A DNA stretch of 53,698 nt from an uncultured Clostridia bacterium (GTDB lineage Bacteria > Bacillota > Clostridia > Christensenellales > Aristaeellaceae): NCBI GenBank assembly GCA_934636425.1, contig CAKUAV010000005.1:1-53698 (forward strand). The letters run 5' to 3'. A program made the translations under genes and the position numbers. This document shows positions 35,026 through 44,726 of the stretch, one piece after another (position 1 is the stretch's first letter; the number at the start of each line of letters is the position of its first letter). The notes beneath the pieces were generated by a model, which saw only the letters and a program-made list of their open reading frames with translations, was not told where the DNA came from and did not search any database.

Positions 35026-36822
35026 ATGGCTGCCAACAGATACATCGGCGAATACCCGGTCATCGGCATCCGTCCCACAATCGACGGCCGCAGAGGCGTT
35101 CTGAAGGTGCGCGAGAGCCTGGAAGATCAGACGATGAACATGGCGAAATCCGCCGCCAGGCTGCTCAGCGAAAATCTGCGCTATTCCAACGGCGAGCCGG
35201 TGAAGGTCATCATCGCCGACACCACAATCGGCCGCGTGGCCGAGGCCGCCGCCTGCGCCGAGAAGTTCCGCAGGGAGGGCGTTGAGATCACGCTGACCGT
35301 GACGCCCTGCTGGTGCTACGGCGCGGAGACCATGGACATGGAAAAGGACACCATAAAGGCGGTCTGGGGCTTCAACGGCACCGAGCGCCCCGGCGCGGTG
35401 TACCTCGCCAGCGTTCTGGCCACTCATGCCCAGAAGGGTCTGCCGGCGTTCGGCATCTATGGCCGCGACGTGCAGGAAGCCACCGCGACCGAGATCCCCG
35501 AGGACGTCGCCGAGAAGATACTGCGCTTCGGCCGCGCGGCTGTCGCCGTGGCCACAATGCGCCGCAAGAGCTATCTGCAGATCGGCTCCATCACCATGGG
35601 CATCGGCGGCTCCATCATGGACACCAACTTCATCGAGGATTACCTGGGCATGCGCGTTGAGTCGGTCGACGAGGTCGAGATCATCCGCCGCATGACGCTG
35701 GGCATCTACGACGAGAAGGAATACGAGAAGCTCAAGGCCTGGGCGGACAAGTACGTCGTCGAGGGCTTTGACAAGAACCCCACCGAGCTGCAGAAGACCC
35801 GCGAGGAGAAGGACAAGGACTGGGAGTTCACCCTGAAGATGTACCTGATCATCAAGGATCTGATGAACGGCAACAAGAACCTGCCCGAGGGCTGCGAGGA
35901 AGAGGCCGTCGGCCACAACGCCATCGCGGGCGGCTTCCAGGGCCAGCGCCAGTGGACGGACTTCTATCCGAACTGCGACTTCCCCGAGGCCATGCTCAAC
36001 ACCAGCTTTGACCACAACGGCGCGCGCGAGCCGTACATTCTGGCCACCGAGAACGACATACTCAACGGACTGGGCATGCTGTTCATGAAGCTGCTCACCA
36101 ACCGCGCCCAGATGTTCGCCGACGTGCGCACCTACTGGAGCCCCGAGGCCGTCAGGAAGGCCACCGGCTATGATCTGGAAGGCGTCGCCAAAGAGAACGG
36201 CGGCTTTATCCATCTGATCAACTCCGGCGCGTGTTGCCTGGACGCCAACGGCAAGGCGCTTGACAACGGCACGCCCGTCATGAAGCCCTGGTACGACGTG
36301 ACCGAAGAGGATCAGAAGGCCATCATGGCCCACACCACCTGGAACTACGCCGATCTGGGCTACTTCCGCGGCGGCGGATATTCCTCCCGCTTCGTGACCG
36401 ACGCCGAGATGCCCTGCACGATGATCCGCCTCAATCTGGTCAAGGGCCTTGGCCCGATGCTCCAGATCGCCGAGGGCTGGACGGTCAAGCTGCCCGACGC
36501 TGTGTCCGATACGCTGTGGAAGCGCACCGACTACACCTGGCCCTGCACATGGTTTGCGCCGCGCTGCGACGGCAAGGAAGGCCCGTTCAAGGACGCCTAT
36601 TCCGTCATGAACAACTGGGGCGCCAACCATGGCGCGATCAGCTACGGCCACATCGGCGCCGACCTGATCACGCTGTGCTCCATGCTGCGCATACCGGTCG
36701 CCATGCACAACGTGCCCGAGGAGAAGATATTCCGTCCCTCCGCGTGGAACGCGTTCGGTATGGACAAGGAGGGCGCCGACTACCGCGCCTGCGCCACCTA
36801 CGGCCCCGCCTTCAAGAAATAA
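35026..36822 (+). CDS. fucI: L-fucose isomerase
   Basis: A 598-residue isomerase converting L-fucose to L-fuculose (the family also takes D-arabinose), Mn-dependent, cytoplasmic. Full family length. Recognisable segments: IGIRPTIDGRRGVLKVRESLEDQTMNMA at the N-terminus, LQIGSITMGIGGSIMD, ATENDILNGLGMLFMKLLTNRAQMFADVRTYW with the catalytic Glu, and NNWGANHGAISYGHIGADL near the C-terminus with the metal-binding His. Codon choice is strongly biased, as in well-expressed genes. ATG 35026 follows GGGAGG. Downstream pathway genes (fuculokinase, aldolase) are not in the window. Single-gene unit with a strong terminator. Confidence 0.97.
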   Translation: MAANRYIGEYPVIGIRPTIDGRRGVLKVRESLEDQTMNMAKSAARLLSENLRYSNGEPVKVIIADTTIGRVAEAAACAEKFRREGVEITLTVTPCWCYGAETMDMEKDTIKAVWGFNGTERPGAVYLASVLATHAQKGLPAFGIYGRDVQEATATEIPEDVAEKILRFGRAAVAVATMRRKSYLQIGSITMGIGGSIMDTNFIEDYLGMRVESVDEVEIIRRMTLGIYDEKEYEKLKAWADKYVVEGFDKNPTELQKTREEKDKDWEFTLKMYLIIKDLMNGNKNLPEGCEEEAVGHNAIAGGFQGQRQWTDFYPNCDFPEAMLNTSFDHNGAREPYILATENDILNGLGMLFMKLLTNRAQMFADVRTYWSPEAVRKATGYDLEGVAKENGGFIHLINSGACCLDANGKALDNGTPVMKPWYDVTEEDQKAIMAHTTWNYADLGYFRGGGYSSRFVTDAEMPCTMIRLNLVKGLGPMLQIAEGWTVKLPDAVSDTLWKRTDYTWPCTWFAPRCDGKEGPFKDAYSVMNNWGANHGAISYGHIGADLITLCSMLRIPVAMHNVPEEKIFRPSAWNAFGMDKEGADYRACATYGPAFKK

Positions 36823-36837
36823 TATAACAGCATAGAC

Positions 36838-36880
36838 CGGCGCGCCCGAATCGAAAACGGATTCGGGCGCGCCGATTTTG
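36838..36880 (+). terminator. Terminator of fucI
   Basis: Perfect 15-bp stem CGGCGCGCCCGAATC / GATTCGGGCGCGCCG (36838-36852, 36860-36874) followed by ATTTTG. Confidence 0.85.
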
Positions 36881-36961
36881 ACGGCAGCGCAGAACAAAAT
36901 AGCATATACTCGCGGCGACATGGCAGACGCGAAGACTCGGCCGCGCCGCTATAATAAGGAC

Positions 36962-37792
36962 ATGAACAGACACGATGACGCGCAGCGGGCGATAAAGACG
37001 CTCCGCATCGGCGACTGCCGCCATGAGGAGCGGAGGATCCCGCACATCTATGGCGTGCGCAATACGACGGAGAGTCATACGCACGATTACTATGAGTTTT
37101 TTCTGGTCGTGAAGGGACGGGCGGTTCACCGCGTCAACGGCGCGGAGATCGTCGTCGGCCGGGGGACGCTGGCCGTCGTGCGCCCCAGAGACGTTCACGG
37201 CTACGATTACTATCTCTCGGACGATTTTGAAATGTACAACCGCGGACTTTCCGCCGACCGCTTTGAGGCGCTGACGGCGAATCATGGCGAAAGCGCGCGC
37301 GTGCTGACGCAGGGGCGGCTGCCCCGGCACGTCCGCGTGGACGAGCGGGCGCTCGACTTTCTGATTCAGCTGATCGAGGGCTATGAGGACGACGGCAGCG
37401 CCGGGCAGAGCGCGCGGCTCGAGCTGCTCCTGCAGACCGTTTTGTTTTATGCGATCTATGCGGACGAGCAGGACGGCGGCTGCTTTCTGCCGGGCTGGCT
37501 CGGCGAACTGCTGTCTCAGATGAAGCGGCGCGAAAATCTGGCGGCGGGACTGCCGCGGCTGATTGAACTGAGCGGCTATTCGCGCTGCCATGTCAACCAC
37601 GCCTTCCGGAAATACCTCGACATGACCCCGACCGACTATATAAGCCGCGTCCGGCTGGCGGAGGCTGTCCGGCTATTGCAGAGCTCGTCTCTGACCGTCG
37701 CGGGCATTGCGGCCGAGTGCGGGTTCAATAATCTCAGCCACTTCTATGCGGAATTTAAGCGCGTCTACGGCGTTCCGCCGAGAAAACTCTGA
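36962..37792 (+). CDS. AraC family regulator upstream of glycyl radical enzyme 2
   Basis: A 276-residue AraC-type protein. Cupin half: HTHDYYEFFLVVKGRAVHRVNGAEIVVGRGTLAVVRPRDVHGY. DNA-binding half with two helix-turn-helix units: LPRLIELSGYSRCHVNHAFRKYLDMTPTDYISRVRLAEAVRLL and LTVAGIAAECGFNNLSHFYAEFKRVYGVPPRKL. I chose ATG 36962 with AAGGA just before it; TATAATAAGG precedes the start closely, so if TATAAT is a promoter the mRNA would be nearly leaderless. An ATG at 36920 is a possible longer start. It is 17 bp before the glycyl radical enzyme gene, in the same direction, so it probably senses that enzyme's substrate. Confidence 0.88.
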   Translation: MNRHDDAQRAIKTLRIGDCRHEERRIPHIYGVRNTTESHTHDYYEFFLVVKGRAVHRVNGAEIVVGRGTLAVVRPRDVHGYDYYLSDDFEMYNRGLSADRFEALTANHGESARVLTQGRLPRHVRVDERALDFLIQLIEGYEDDGSAGQSARLELLLQTVLFYAIYADEQDGGCFLPGWLGELLSQMKRRENLAAGLPRLIELSGYSRCHVNHAFRKYLDMTPTDYISRVRLAEAVRLLQSSSLTVAGIAAECGFNNLSHFYAEFKRVYGVPPRKL

Positions 37793-37809
37793 CGCGCGGA
37801 GGAGAAGCC

Positions 37810-40050
37810 ATGAAAGAAAAGATCATCGACCTTTCGCTTGAGTTTACGCGCGTCTATCGGCAGATGAAGGACGCCTCCGCGGCGATGCGCGAGGCCCACG
37901 CCGTGCGCACGCTCTATCCCGGGCTGCTGCTGCCGCCCGAAGAGGGCGATATGTACGCAGGGCGCATGGAATGCCACTATGCGCGCGATCTGCCGCTCGA
38001 TCTTTCGCCTCAGGGCGGCGCGCAGGTGGGCTATGTGATGTTTCCCGGGCGGTTCCGCATTTTGGAGGACGAATATCCGCATCGCAGGGACGAAATTGAA
38101 GCGCTGATCGAATTCTGGAAGACGGAATCGACGTTTGTCAAGCTCCGCGAGGAAGCGCCTGAGGACGTTTACAGCTATCTGATGGAGACCGGCTTAGTCA
38201 AGGACGACGAGGGCTATATGCGCTGCGACGATCCGGCGCGGCCGAGGGGCGCGGGCTTTATTTCCGGCAGCGCGGACACTCGAATCGCCGGCATCATGGT
38301 CAACTTTACCCGCGCGGTTGAACGGGGACTTCCGGGGCTGAGGCAGGACGTCGAGCGGGCGATGGCGAAGAATCCCGGACGCCGCGATTTTTATGAGGCC
38401 TGCCTGTATACGCTTAAGACCGTCGATCTGTGCCTTGAGGACTATGCGGCAAAGTGCCGCGCCGCCGGGCGCGACGACATGGCGGATATACTCTGCGCAC
38501 TGCGAAGCGCCGCGCCGGACAGCTATCGCGCGGCGGTGCAGCTGGTGATTATTCTGACGATCCTCATGAGGACGTGCAATTACGGACGGCTGGACATAGC
38601 GCTGGGCGATTTGATGGACGCGGATTTCCGGCGCGGCGCGCTCGATTTTGAGCAGGCCGTGCGGCAGACGATCGGCTTTTACGATCTGCTCGACGAGTGC
38701 AATGTGATTTACGACAGCCGCATTGTCATCGGCGGCAGAGGACGGCCTCATCCCGAGGCCGCCGACCGATTCGCGCTTGTGGCCATGGAGGCCGTGCGGC
38801 GCTGTCACCGCGTGGTGCCGGTTTTGACGCTCAGGCTGTACGACGGCCAGAATCCGGCGCTCTTCGACAAGGCGCTCGACTGCATTGGCGAGGGCTGCAT
38901 CTATCCCACGCTGTACAACGACGACGTGTACGTCCCCGGACTGCAGAAGAGCATGAATCTTCCCTATGAGGACGCGCTGGACTATGTGCCGCTCGGCTGC
39001 GGCGAAATGACGCTCTACGGCAAGGGCGTCGGCTCGCCGAACAGCACGACGCGCTTTCTCAAGGCGCTCGAAGCGGCGCTGCACAACGGGCGCGACGGCG
39101 CGGACGGCCTGCTGATCGGCGAAAAGACGGGCGAGCTGTCTGAATTGGACAGCTACGAAAAGCTGGAGGCCGCCTTCCTCGATCAGGTGCGCGCCGTGGC
39201 GCGCAGAGAGATACGGGCGCACGAATGGAACCGCGAGCGGACGGGGCGGGACTGCGCGCTCGTGCTGCACAGCCTGCTGCTGGACGACTGTCTGGAGCGG
39301 GGCGCGAGCATCTACGAGGGCGGCGTGCGCTATTTCGGCGCGAACACGGAGGGCTTTGGCCTGATCAGCACGGCCAACAGCCTGGCGGTGATCAAAAAGC
39401 TGGTCTACGATGAGAAAAAGTATACGCTGCCCGAGCTGGTGCACATGCTGGATGTGGATTTCGAGGGCTATGAGGGCGCGCGGCGGGAAATGCTGAATGT
39501 GGACAAATTCGGCAACGACGCTGAATGGGTGGACGATATAAAGCGGCGCATTGAAGGCGAGATCAACGCGATCTATCACGACATTGGTCTGAAATCGCAT
39601 CTGCACTATTATACCGTCGCCAATGTCAACCCCGGCGGCATAACGATCGGCCCGTATGTGGCGGCCAGCGCGGACGGACGGCGCTGCGGCGAGCCCATGT
39701 CGCTGGGCAATTCGCCCATGCCGGGCACGGACGTGAGCGGGCTGACCGCCATGCTGCTCTCCTGCGCCCGCTCTCCGGCCGACAACGGCGGCGTCGTGAC
39801 CAATGTCAACATTTCGCGCGCCATGCTGAACGACCGCCGCGAGACGGTCAGGCAGGCGTTTTTGGCCTATTTCAAGCTGGGCGGGCAGCAGCTGAACGTC
39901 AACTGCTTCTCGAAGGGCGATCTTGAGGACGCGCTGGTTCATCCCGAACGGCACCGCAATCTGATCGTGCGGGTGAGCGGTTATTCGGCGCGCTTCACGT
40001 CTCTGGACGCAATTACTCAAAAGAACATCATGGAACGCACGCTTTTCTGA
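37810..40050 (+). CDS. Glycyl radical enzyme 2 (dehydratase/eliminase type)
   Basis: A 746-residue glycyl radical enzyme. Radical glycine G724 lies in LIVRVSGYSARFTSLD and the active-site cysteine C397 in YVPLGCGEMTLYG; again Cys-x-Glu, pointing to the dehydratase/C-X lyase branch. Other family segments: GRPHPEAADRFALVAMEAVRR, VNPGGITIGPYVAASADGRR, FKLGGQQLNVNCF. ATG 37810 follows GGAGGAG. Only distantly similar to the enzyme at 13454 (mainly around the two radical sites), so a different substrate is likely; a sugar-derived or diol substrate is inferred from context and from the AraC partner. A terminator follows at 40065, and no canonical activase is adjacent. Confidence 0.88.
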   Translation: MKEKIIDLSLEFTRVYRQMKDASAAMREAHAVRTLYPGLLLPPEEGDMYAGRMECHYARDLPLDLSPQGGAQVGYVMFPGRFRILEDEYPHRRDEIEALIEFWKTESTFVKLREEAPEDVYSYLMETGLVKDDEGYMRCDDPARPRGAGFISGSADTRIAGIMVNFTRAVERGLPGLRQDVERAMAKNPGRRDFYEACLYTLKTVDLCLEDYAAKCRAAGRDDMADILCALRSAAPDSYRAAVQLVIILTILMRTCNYGRLDIALGDLMDADFRRGALDFEQAVRQTIGFYDLLDECNVIYDSRIVIGGRGRPHPEAADRFALVAMEAVRRCHRVVPVLTLRLYDGQNPALFDKALDCIGEGCIYPTLYNDDVYVPGLQKSMNLPYEDALDYVPLGCGEMTLYGKGVGSPNSTTRFLKALEAALHNGRDGADGLLIGEKTGELSELDSYEKLEAAFLDQVRAVARREIRAHEWNRERTGRDCALVLHSLLLDDCLERGASIYEGGVRYFGANTEGFGLISTANSLAVIKKLVYDEKKYTLPELVHMLDVDFEGYEGARREMLNVDKFGNDAEWVDDIKRRIEGEINAIYHDIGLKSHLHYYTVANVNPGGITIGPYVAASADGRRCGEPMSLGNSPMPGTDVSGLTAMLLSCARSPADNGGVVTNVNISRAMLNDRRETVRQAFLAYFKLGGQQLNVNCFSKGDLEDALVHPERHRNLIVRVSGYSARFTSLDAITQKNIMERTLF

Positions 40051-40064
40051 TAAAATCGACTGAA

Positions 40065-40101
40065 AAAACGCCCTTTCCGCGCCTTGCGGTGAGGGCGTTT
40101 T
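40065..40101 (+). terminator. Terminator of the glycyl radical enzyme 2 unit
   Basis: Stem AAAACGCCC / GGGCGTTTT (40065-40073, 40093-40101), T run within the right arm. Confidence 0.7.
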
Positions 40102-40114
40102 CGCTTTGGGCGCG

Positions 40115-40143
40115 TTGCTTTTGTGCGGGCGTTGTGCTATACT
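40115..40143 (+). promoter_or_regulatory. Promoter of the radical SAM gene
   Basis: TTGCTT (40115-40120) and TATACT (40138-40143), 17-bp spacing. With the terminator just before it, this separates the radical SAM gene from the glycyl radical enzyme transcript. Confidence 0.7.
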
Positions 40144-40175
40144 GAAAGCCACTAAAGCCGCGGGAGGATGGAATC

Positions 40176-41270
40176 ATGCCGCCGATCACCGTCATGATCA
40201 AGCCGGTTTCGGGCGCGTGCAATATGCGCTGCCGCTACTGCTTTTACGCCGACGAGATGAAAAACCGCGCCTGCGCCGTGCGGCCGCCGATGAGCCTTGA
40301 AACGCTGGAAACCGTCGTGCGGCGCGCGCTGGTCTACGCCGAAGGGCAGGCGAATTTCATATTTCAGGGCGGAGAACCCACGTTGATCGGGCTGGATTTC
40401 TATCGCCGGCTGATCGAATTTCAGCGCCGGTACGGCGGGCGCAATGTCGAGATCAACAATATGCTGCAGACCAACGGCTATGCGCTTTCGGACGATATGA
40501 TCGCCTTTTTTGCGGAAAATCATTTCCTGCTGGGCGTGTCGCTGGACGGCTGCCCGGCGGCGCACGATCTCATGCGGCCGGACGCGCGGGGCGAGGGGAC
40601 GTATGCGCGCGTGAAAGGGACGATCGAGCGGCTGAAAGAGGCGGGCGCTGAATACAACATACTCTGCGTGGTCAACGCTGAGGTGGCCGCGCGCGCGGAC
40701 GAGACGCTTGAGGCGCTGTCGCCCTATCGGTATCTGCAGTTCATTCCCTGTCTGGACGCGCTGGAGGGCGGCGCGGGAGACTATGCCCTTTCGCCGCGGG
40801 CATGGGGCGAGTTTCTGATTAAGGCGTTCGACTTTTACGAGCGGGCGTACAGCGCACATCGTATGGTCAGCATTCGCAATTTCGACGACTGGATGCGCGT
40901 CATATTGGGCGGCGAGCCGGCCAGCTGCGCCATGATCGGGCATTGCTCGCTGAACTACCTGATCGAGAGCGACGGCGACGTCTATCCCTGCGATTTTTAC
41001 GCGCTGGATCAGTGGCGGCTGGGCAATGTGAAGGAGAGCAACTTTCTGCGTCTCTCCAGCGGCGACACGGCGCGGCGGTTCATCGCAGAATCGCTGAGCG
41101 TGCCGGACGAATGCCGGGTTTGCCGATACGGCGCGCTGTGCCGCAACGGCTGCCGCCGCGAGCGGGACGCGCACGGCAAGAGCCGCTGGTGCGCGTCGAT
41201 CCGGATGCTGATGGACGCGCGGCTCGGGCGCATGGAGCGTCTGGCGCGGAAAATGGCGCGGGGGATGTGA
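40176..41270 (+). CDS. Radical SAM/SPASM protein, anaerobic sulfatase-maturase-like
   Basis: A 364-residue radical SAM enzyme. The SAM cluster motif is C15-x3-C19-x2-C22 in SGACNMRCRYCFYADE; the GGEPT SAM-binding segment follows (FQGGEPTLIGLDFYRRL). The C-terminal SPASM region has clustered cysteines (SCAMIGHCSLNYLIESDGDVYPCDFYALD and CRVCRYGALCRNGCRRERD) for auxiliary clusters. The order and length match anaerobic sulfatase-maturating enzymes, which oxidise a Cys or Ser to formylglycine. No sulfatase is in the window, so the target is elsewhere or different. ATG 40176 follows GGGAGGA. Own promoter, so a role as activase for the preceding glycyl radical enzyme is possible but not favoured. 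Confidence 0.85.
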   Translation: MPPITVMIKPVSGACNMRCRYCFYADEMKNRACAVRPPMSLETLETVVRRALVYAEGQANFIFQGGEPTLIGLDFYRRLIEFQRRYGGRNVEINNMLQTNGYALSDDMIAFFAENHFLLGVSLDGCPAAHDLMRPDARGEGTYARVKGTIERLKEAGAEYNILCVVNAEVAARADETLEALSPYRYLQFIPCLDALEGGAGDYALSPRAWGEFLIKAFDFYERAYSAHRMVSIRNFDDWMRVILGGEPASCAMIGHCSLNYLIESDGDVYPCDFYALDQWRLGNVKESNFLRLSSGDTARRFIAESLSVPDECRVCRYGALCRNGCRRERDAHGKSRWCASIRMLMDARLGRMERLARKMARGM

Positions 41271-41465
41271 ACCGTGCTCTGAAAATTTCCATGGAAAGCA
41301 AATCGCATCCGGCAGATTCATGCGCCGCATCGCGAAAAACACGGAGAACTGGCGAGCTTGCCCTTTTGACGGACGTTTTAACTCTGATGAAGCGCAGGGC
41401 GCTGAAGTCTTTTGCGATTGCGCCTGTCCGCTAAAGAGGCCGCTGAAAGGCCGCCGATTCTGTTG

Positions 41466-41501
41466 CAAAAATATCCCCGGCCGCGATCAAAACGGCCGGG
41501 G
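41466..41501 (-). terminator. Terminator behind the SH3 protein gene
   Basis: Perfect stem CCCCGGCCG / CGGCCGGGG (41475-41483, 41493-41501), followed on the minus strand by ATATTTTTG. A second hairpin (CCGACCGGA / TCCGGTCGG type, 41539-41563) lies closer to the stop. Bases 41271-41465 show nothing else. Confidence 0.7.
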
Positions 41502-41575
41502 ATGGATTTATTTGTCAGGGTGCTTTAATGCGCGAGGACCCGACCGGAAAGATCCGGTCGGGAAGAGGGGAAATA

Positions 41576-42286
41576 TCAGCGGTAGGCCCAGTAGGCGTTG
41601 CTGATATAGCCGGTCCTGCCGTTCCAGGAGACCTGACTCCACTTCTCACCGACGCTGAGCACGGTGATCTTCGAGCCTTTGGCGATGGTGCCGATGCGCT
41701 CGTAGCCGGTGCCCGCGCCGGTGCGGAAGTTGACGTTGCCGGTGGTCTTAGCGGCCAGACCCAGCGAGACATAGGACGCGCTGATGTAGCCGGTCACGCC
41801 CTTAGAGGGCACGCGCACCTGATACCAGCCGTTGGCGGTGGAGAGCACGCTCAGGCGCGTTCCGCGGCCCACGGAGGCGACGGCGTCGTAATTCGTGCCC
41901 GCGCCGGCGCGGATGTTGACCGTGCTGGACGCGTACTTTGTGGTCACGCTGGCCACGCTGCCGGAGACGGCGCTCTGATCGCCCTTGGAGGGCGTGCCCG
42001 CCGTGCCGCCGATGGAGACGTAGCGGGCGTATACCCAGCCGGTCCTGCCGGAGGATACGACCTTCACCTTGTGCCAGCTGTTGCCCTGATAGAGGATCTC
42101 GACCGCTTCGCCGTTCTTCGCCCAGCCGACGATGGAGTGGCTCACGCCCGCCTGAGAGCGGATGTTCACAGAGCCGTCGGCGGCCGGCGTTCTGATCACG
42201 CCCTTGACCGAATCGGCCAGCGCGCACGGCATGAGCGCCGTGACCAGCAGACAGATCACCATCAGAATACCCAGTTTCCGTTTCAT
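41576..42286 (-). CDS. Secreted protein with three bacterial SH3 domains
   Basis: A 236-residue exported protein. MKRKLGILMVICLLVTALMPCALADS is a signal peptide. Three SH3b domains follow, each with the pattern VNIR..AG....-hydrophobic-G....G....-L....W..V.....G-[WY]-hydrophobic: residues about 35-95, 120-180 and 185-236. SH3b domains bind peptidoglycan, so a wall-associated role is likely, but no catalytic domain is present. ATG 42286 is set by AGGAGG (42294-42299) just upstream; an earlier possible start overlaps that site. Pseudo-repeats between the domains suggest internal duplication. Confidence 0.88.
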   Translation of the reverse strand: MKRKLGILMVICLLVTALMPCALADSVKGVIRTPAADGSVNIRSQAGVSHSIVGWAKNGEAVEILYQGNSWHKVKVVSSGRTGWVYARYVSIGGTAGTPSKGDQSAVSGSVASVTTKYASSTVNIRAGAGTNYDAVASVGRGTRLSVLSTANGWYQVRVPSKGVTGYISASYVSLGLAAKTTGNVNFRTGAGTGYERIGTIAKGSKITVLSVGEKWSQVSWNGRTGYISNAYWAYR

Positions 42287-42432
42287 GAAAAGCACCTCCT
42301 GTATTTTGGGTTCCGCTTATTCAGACGCGCCGGGCGCAAAATGGTTGCGGTCAGCGCGCTTCCAATTTCTGACAGGCGTCTTGGAAAACGATAAAAAATC
42401 GCCCGAAACGGATGAGGATAACGCGCGGGCGG

Positions 42433-42462
42433 TTGACACGGGCGGCTTCCATGCGTTACAGT
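42433..42462 (+). promoter_or_regulatory. Promoter of the udk operon
   Basis: TTGACA (42433-42438) with TACAGT (42457-42462) at 18 bp; the -35 is consensus, the -10 moderate. Confidence 0.55.
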
Positions 42463-42508
42463 ATAACATGATAAAAACGACCGATATGGCGAAGGGACGG
42501 GATGGATC

Positions 42509-43132
42509 ATGCTCCTGATCGGCATTTGCGGCGCGAGCGGCAGCGGCAAGACCACGCTGGCCGACGAACTCATGCGGCGGCTCAACACCCGGGCGATTCT
42601 TCTTCATCAGGACAGCTACTATCTCAATCATTCGGAAATGTCCTTTGAGGAACGCAAGCTCATCAACTATGACGAACCGGCGGCCTTTGACAACGACGCG
42701 CTTTACGAAGATCTCAGTCTGCTCAAGGCGGGCAGGCCCATCACCGAGAAGAAGTACGACTATACGCGCCATCTGCGCTGCGACACCGGCGCGCTGGTCG
42801 AACCGGCGAGCACGGTCATCGTCGAGGGAATCCACGTGTTCTATGATCCCCGCGTGCGCGATCTGCTCGATCTCAAGCTGTATATAAAGGTCGATCCCGA
42901 CATCTGCCTGCTGCGCCGGGTGCAGCGGGACATCGCCGAGCGCGAGCGGCACATCGACGACATTGCCCGGCAGTATCTGAGCACGGTCAAGCCGATGTTC
43001 GAACAGTATATCCGCGGCTATGAGCGCGACGCGGACATCATCGTGGCGCGCGGCGGAAAGTCTCAGCGCATCGCCGACGCGCTGGCCTGCTATATCAACA
43101 ACGGCGGCATGGAAGAGCTGTCAGAGGAGTAA
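42509..43132 (+). CDS. udk: Uridine kinase
   Basis: A 207-residue kinase phosphorylating uridine (and usually cytidine) in pyrimidine salvage. Walker A GICGASGSGKTTLADEL at residues 5-21, then LLHQDSYY (nucleoside-binding Asp and Tyr), NYDEPAAFD, YDYTRHLR and VIVEGIHVFYDPRVRDLLDLKLYIKVDPDICLLRRVQRDIAERER, all typical of Udk. First gene of a four-gene run: it is 7 bp before the methyltransferase gene. Confidence 0.95.
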   Translation: MLLIGICGASGSGKTTLADELMRRLNTRAILLHQDSYYLNHSEMSFEERKLINYDEPAAFDNDALYEDLSLLKAGRPITEKKYDYTRHLRCDTGALVEPASTVIVEGIHVFYDPRVRDLLDLKLYIKVDPDICLLRRVQRDIAERERHIDDIARQYLSTVKPMFEQYIRGYERDADIIVARGGKSQRIADALACYINNGGMEELSEE

Positions 43133-43139
43133 GCAAAGT

Positions 43140-44000
<861 letters not shown>

Positions 44001-44009
44001 CGAGCGCGC

Positions 44010-44726
44010 ATGAATGTGATTGAAACAGTCCGCGCCGGAAAATTCGAGATCCCGATACTGTATCTGGACAATCACCTGCTGGGCGTGGTCAAGCCCTGCA
44101 ATATGCCCGTCCAGGCCGACAGCTCGGGCGATCTCGATCTGCTCACGGCGCTCAAGGACTATATCGGGAAAAAGTTTGACAAGCCGGGCGCGGTCTATCT
44201 GGGGCTGGTGCATCGGCTGGATCGGCCGGTCGGCGGGGCGATGGTCTTTGCGCGCACGTCGAAGGCCGCGGAACGACTGAGCCGCGAGTTTTCCGCACAC
44301 AGCATGGAAAAGCGCTATCTGGCGGTCGTAAGGGGCGTTCTGAGCGCGCCGATGACATTGACCGACTATCTGGTCAAGGACGCGAAAACCGGCATGGTGC
44401 GCGTCTGCGGGGCGGATACGCCGCTCGCGAAGGAAGCGCGGCTGCGCACGACGCCGCTCGCGTCCCGAAACGATACGACGCTGGTCGATGTGGAGCTGAT
44501 GACCGGACGATCCCATCAGATCCGCGTGCAGCACATGAACGCGGGCTTTCCGCTCTGGGGCGACAGCCGCTATGGCGGCGGGAAACCCGGCGAGCAGATC
44601 GCGCTGTGGGCGTACCGATTGACCGTGACGCACCCCACGCTGAAAACGCCGGTGACGCTGATCGCGCCGCCGCCCGATTCGGGGGCGTGGACGGCCTACC
44701 GCGATGTATTGGAGGGCATGACATGA
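44010..44726 (+). CDS. RluA family pseudouridine synthase
   Basis: A 238-residue synthase converting uridine to pseudouridine in rRNA or tRNA. Motif VHRLDRPVGGAMVFARTSKAA carries the catalytic Asp (HRLD), and LMTGRSHQIRVQHMNAGFPLWGDSRYGG is the conserved late motif. No S4 RNA-binding domain precedes the catalytic domain, so it is a short RluA-type enzyme. Starts 9 bp after the methyltransferase and its TGA overlaps the next gene's ATG, so the genes are an operon. Confidence 0.93.
   Translation: MNVIETVRAGKFEIPILYLDNHLLGVVKPCNMPVQADSSGDLDLLTALKDYIGKKFDKPGAVYLGLVHRLDRPVGGAMVFARTSKAAERLSREFSAHSMEKRYLAVVRGVLSAPMTLTDYLVKDAKTGMVRVCGADTPLAKEARLRTTPLASRNDTTLVDVELMTGRSHQIRVQHMNAGFPLWGDSRYGGGKPGEQIALWAYRLTVTHPTLKTPVTLIAPPPDSGAWTAYRDVLEGMT

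Noticed and set aside
40176..41270. Radical SAM protein as the glycyl radical enzyme activase
   Set aside because: It has the SPASM-type C-terminal cysteines of sulfatase maturases, and a terminator and promoter separate it from the enzyme gene. Kept only as a possibility in the findings.
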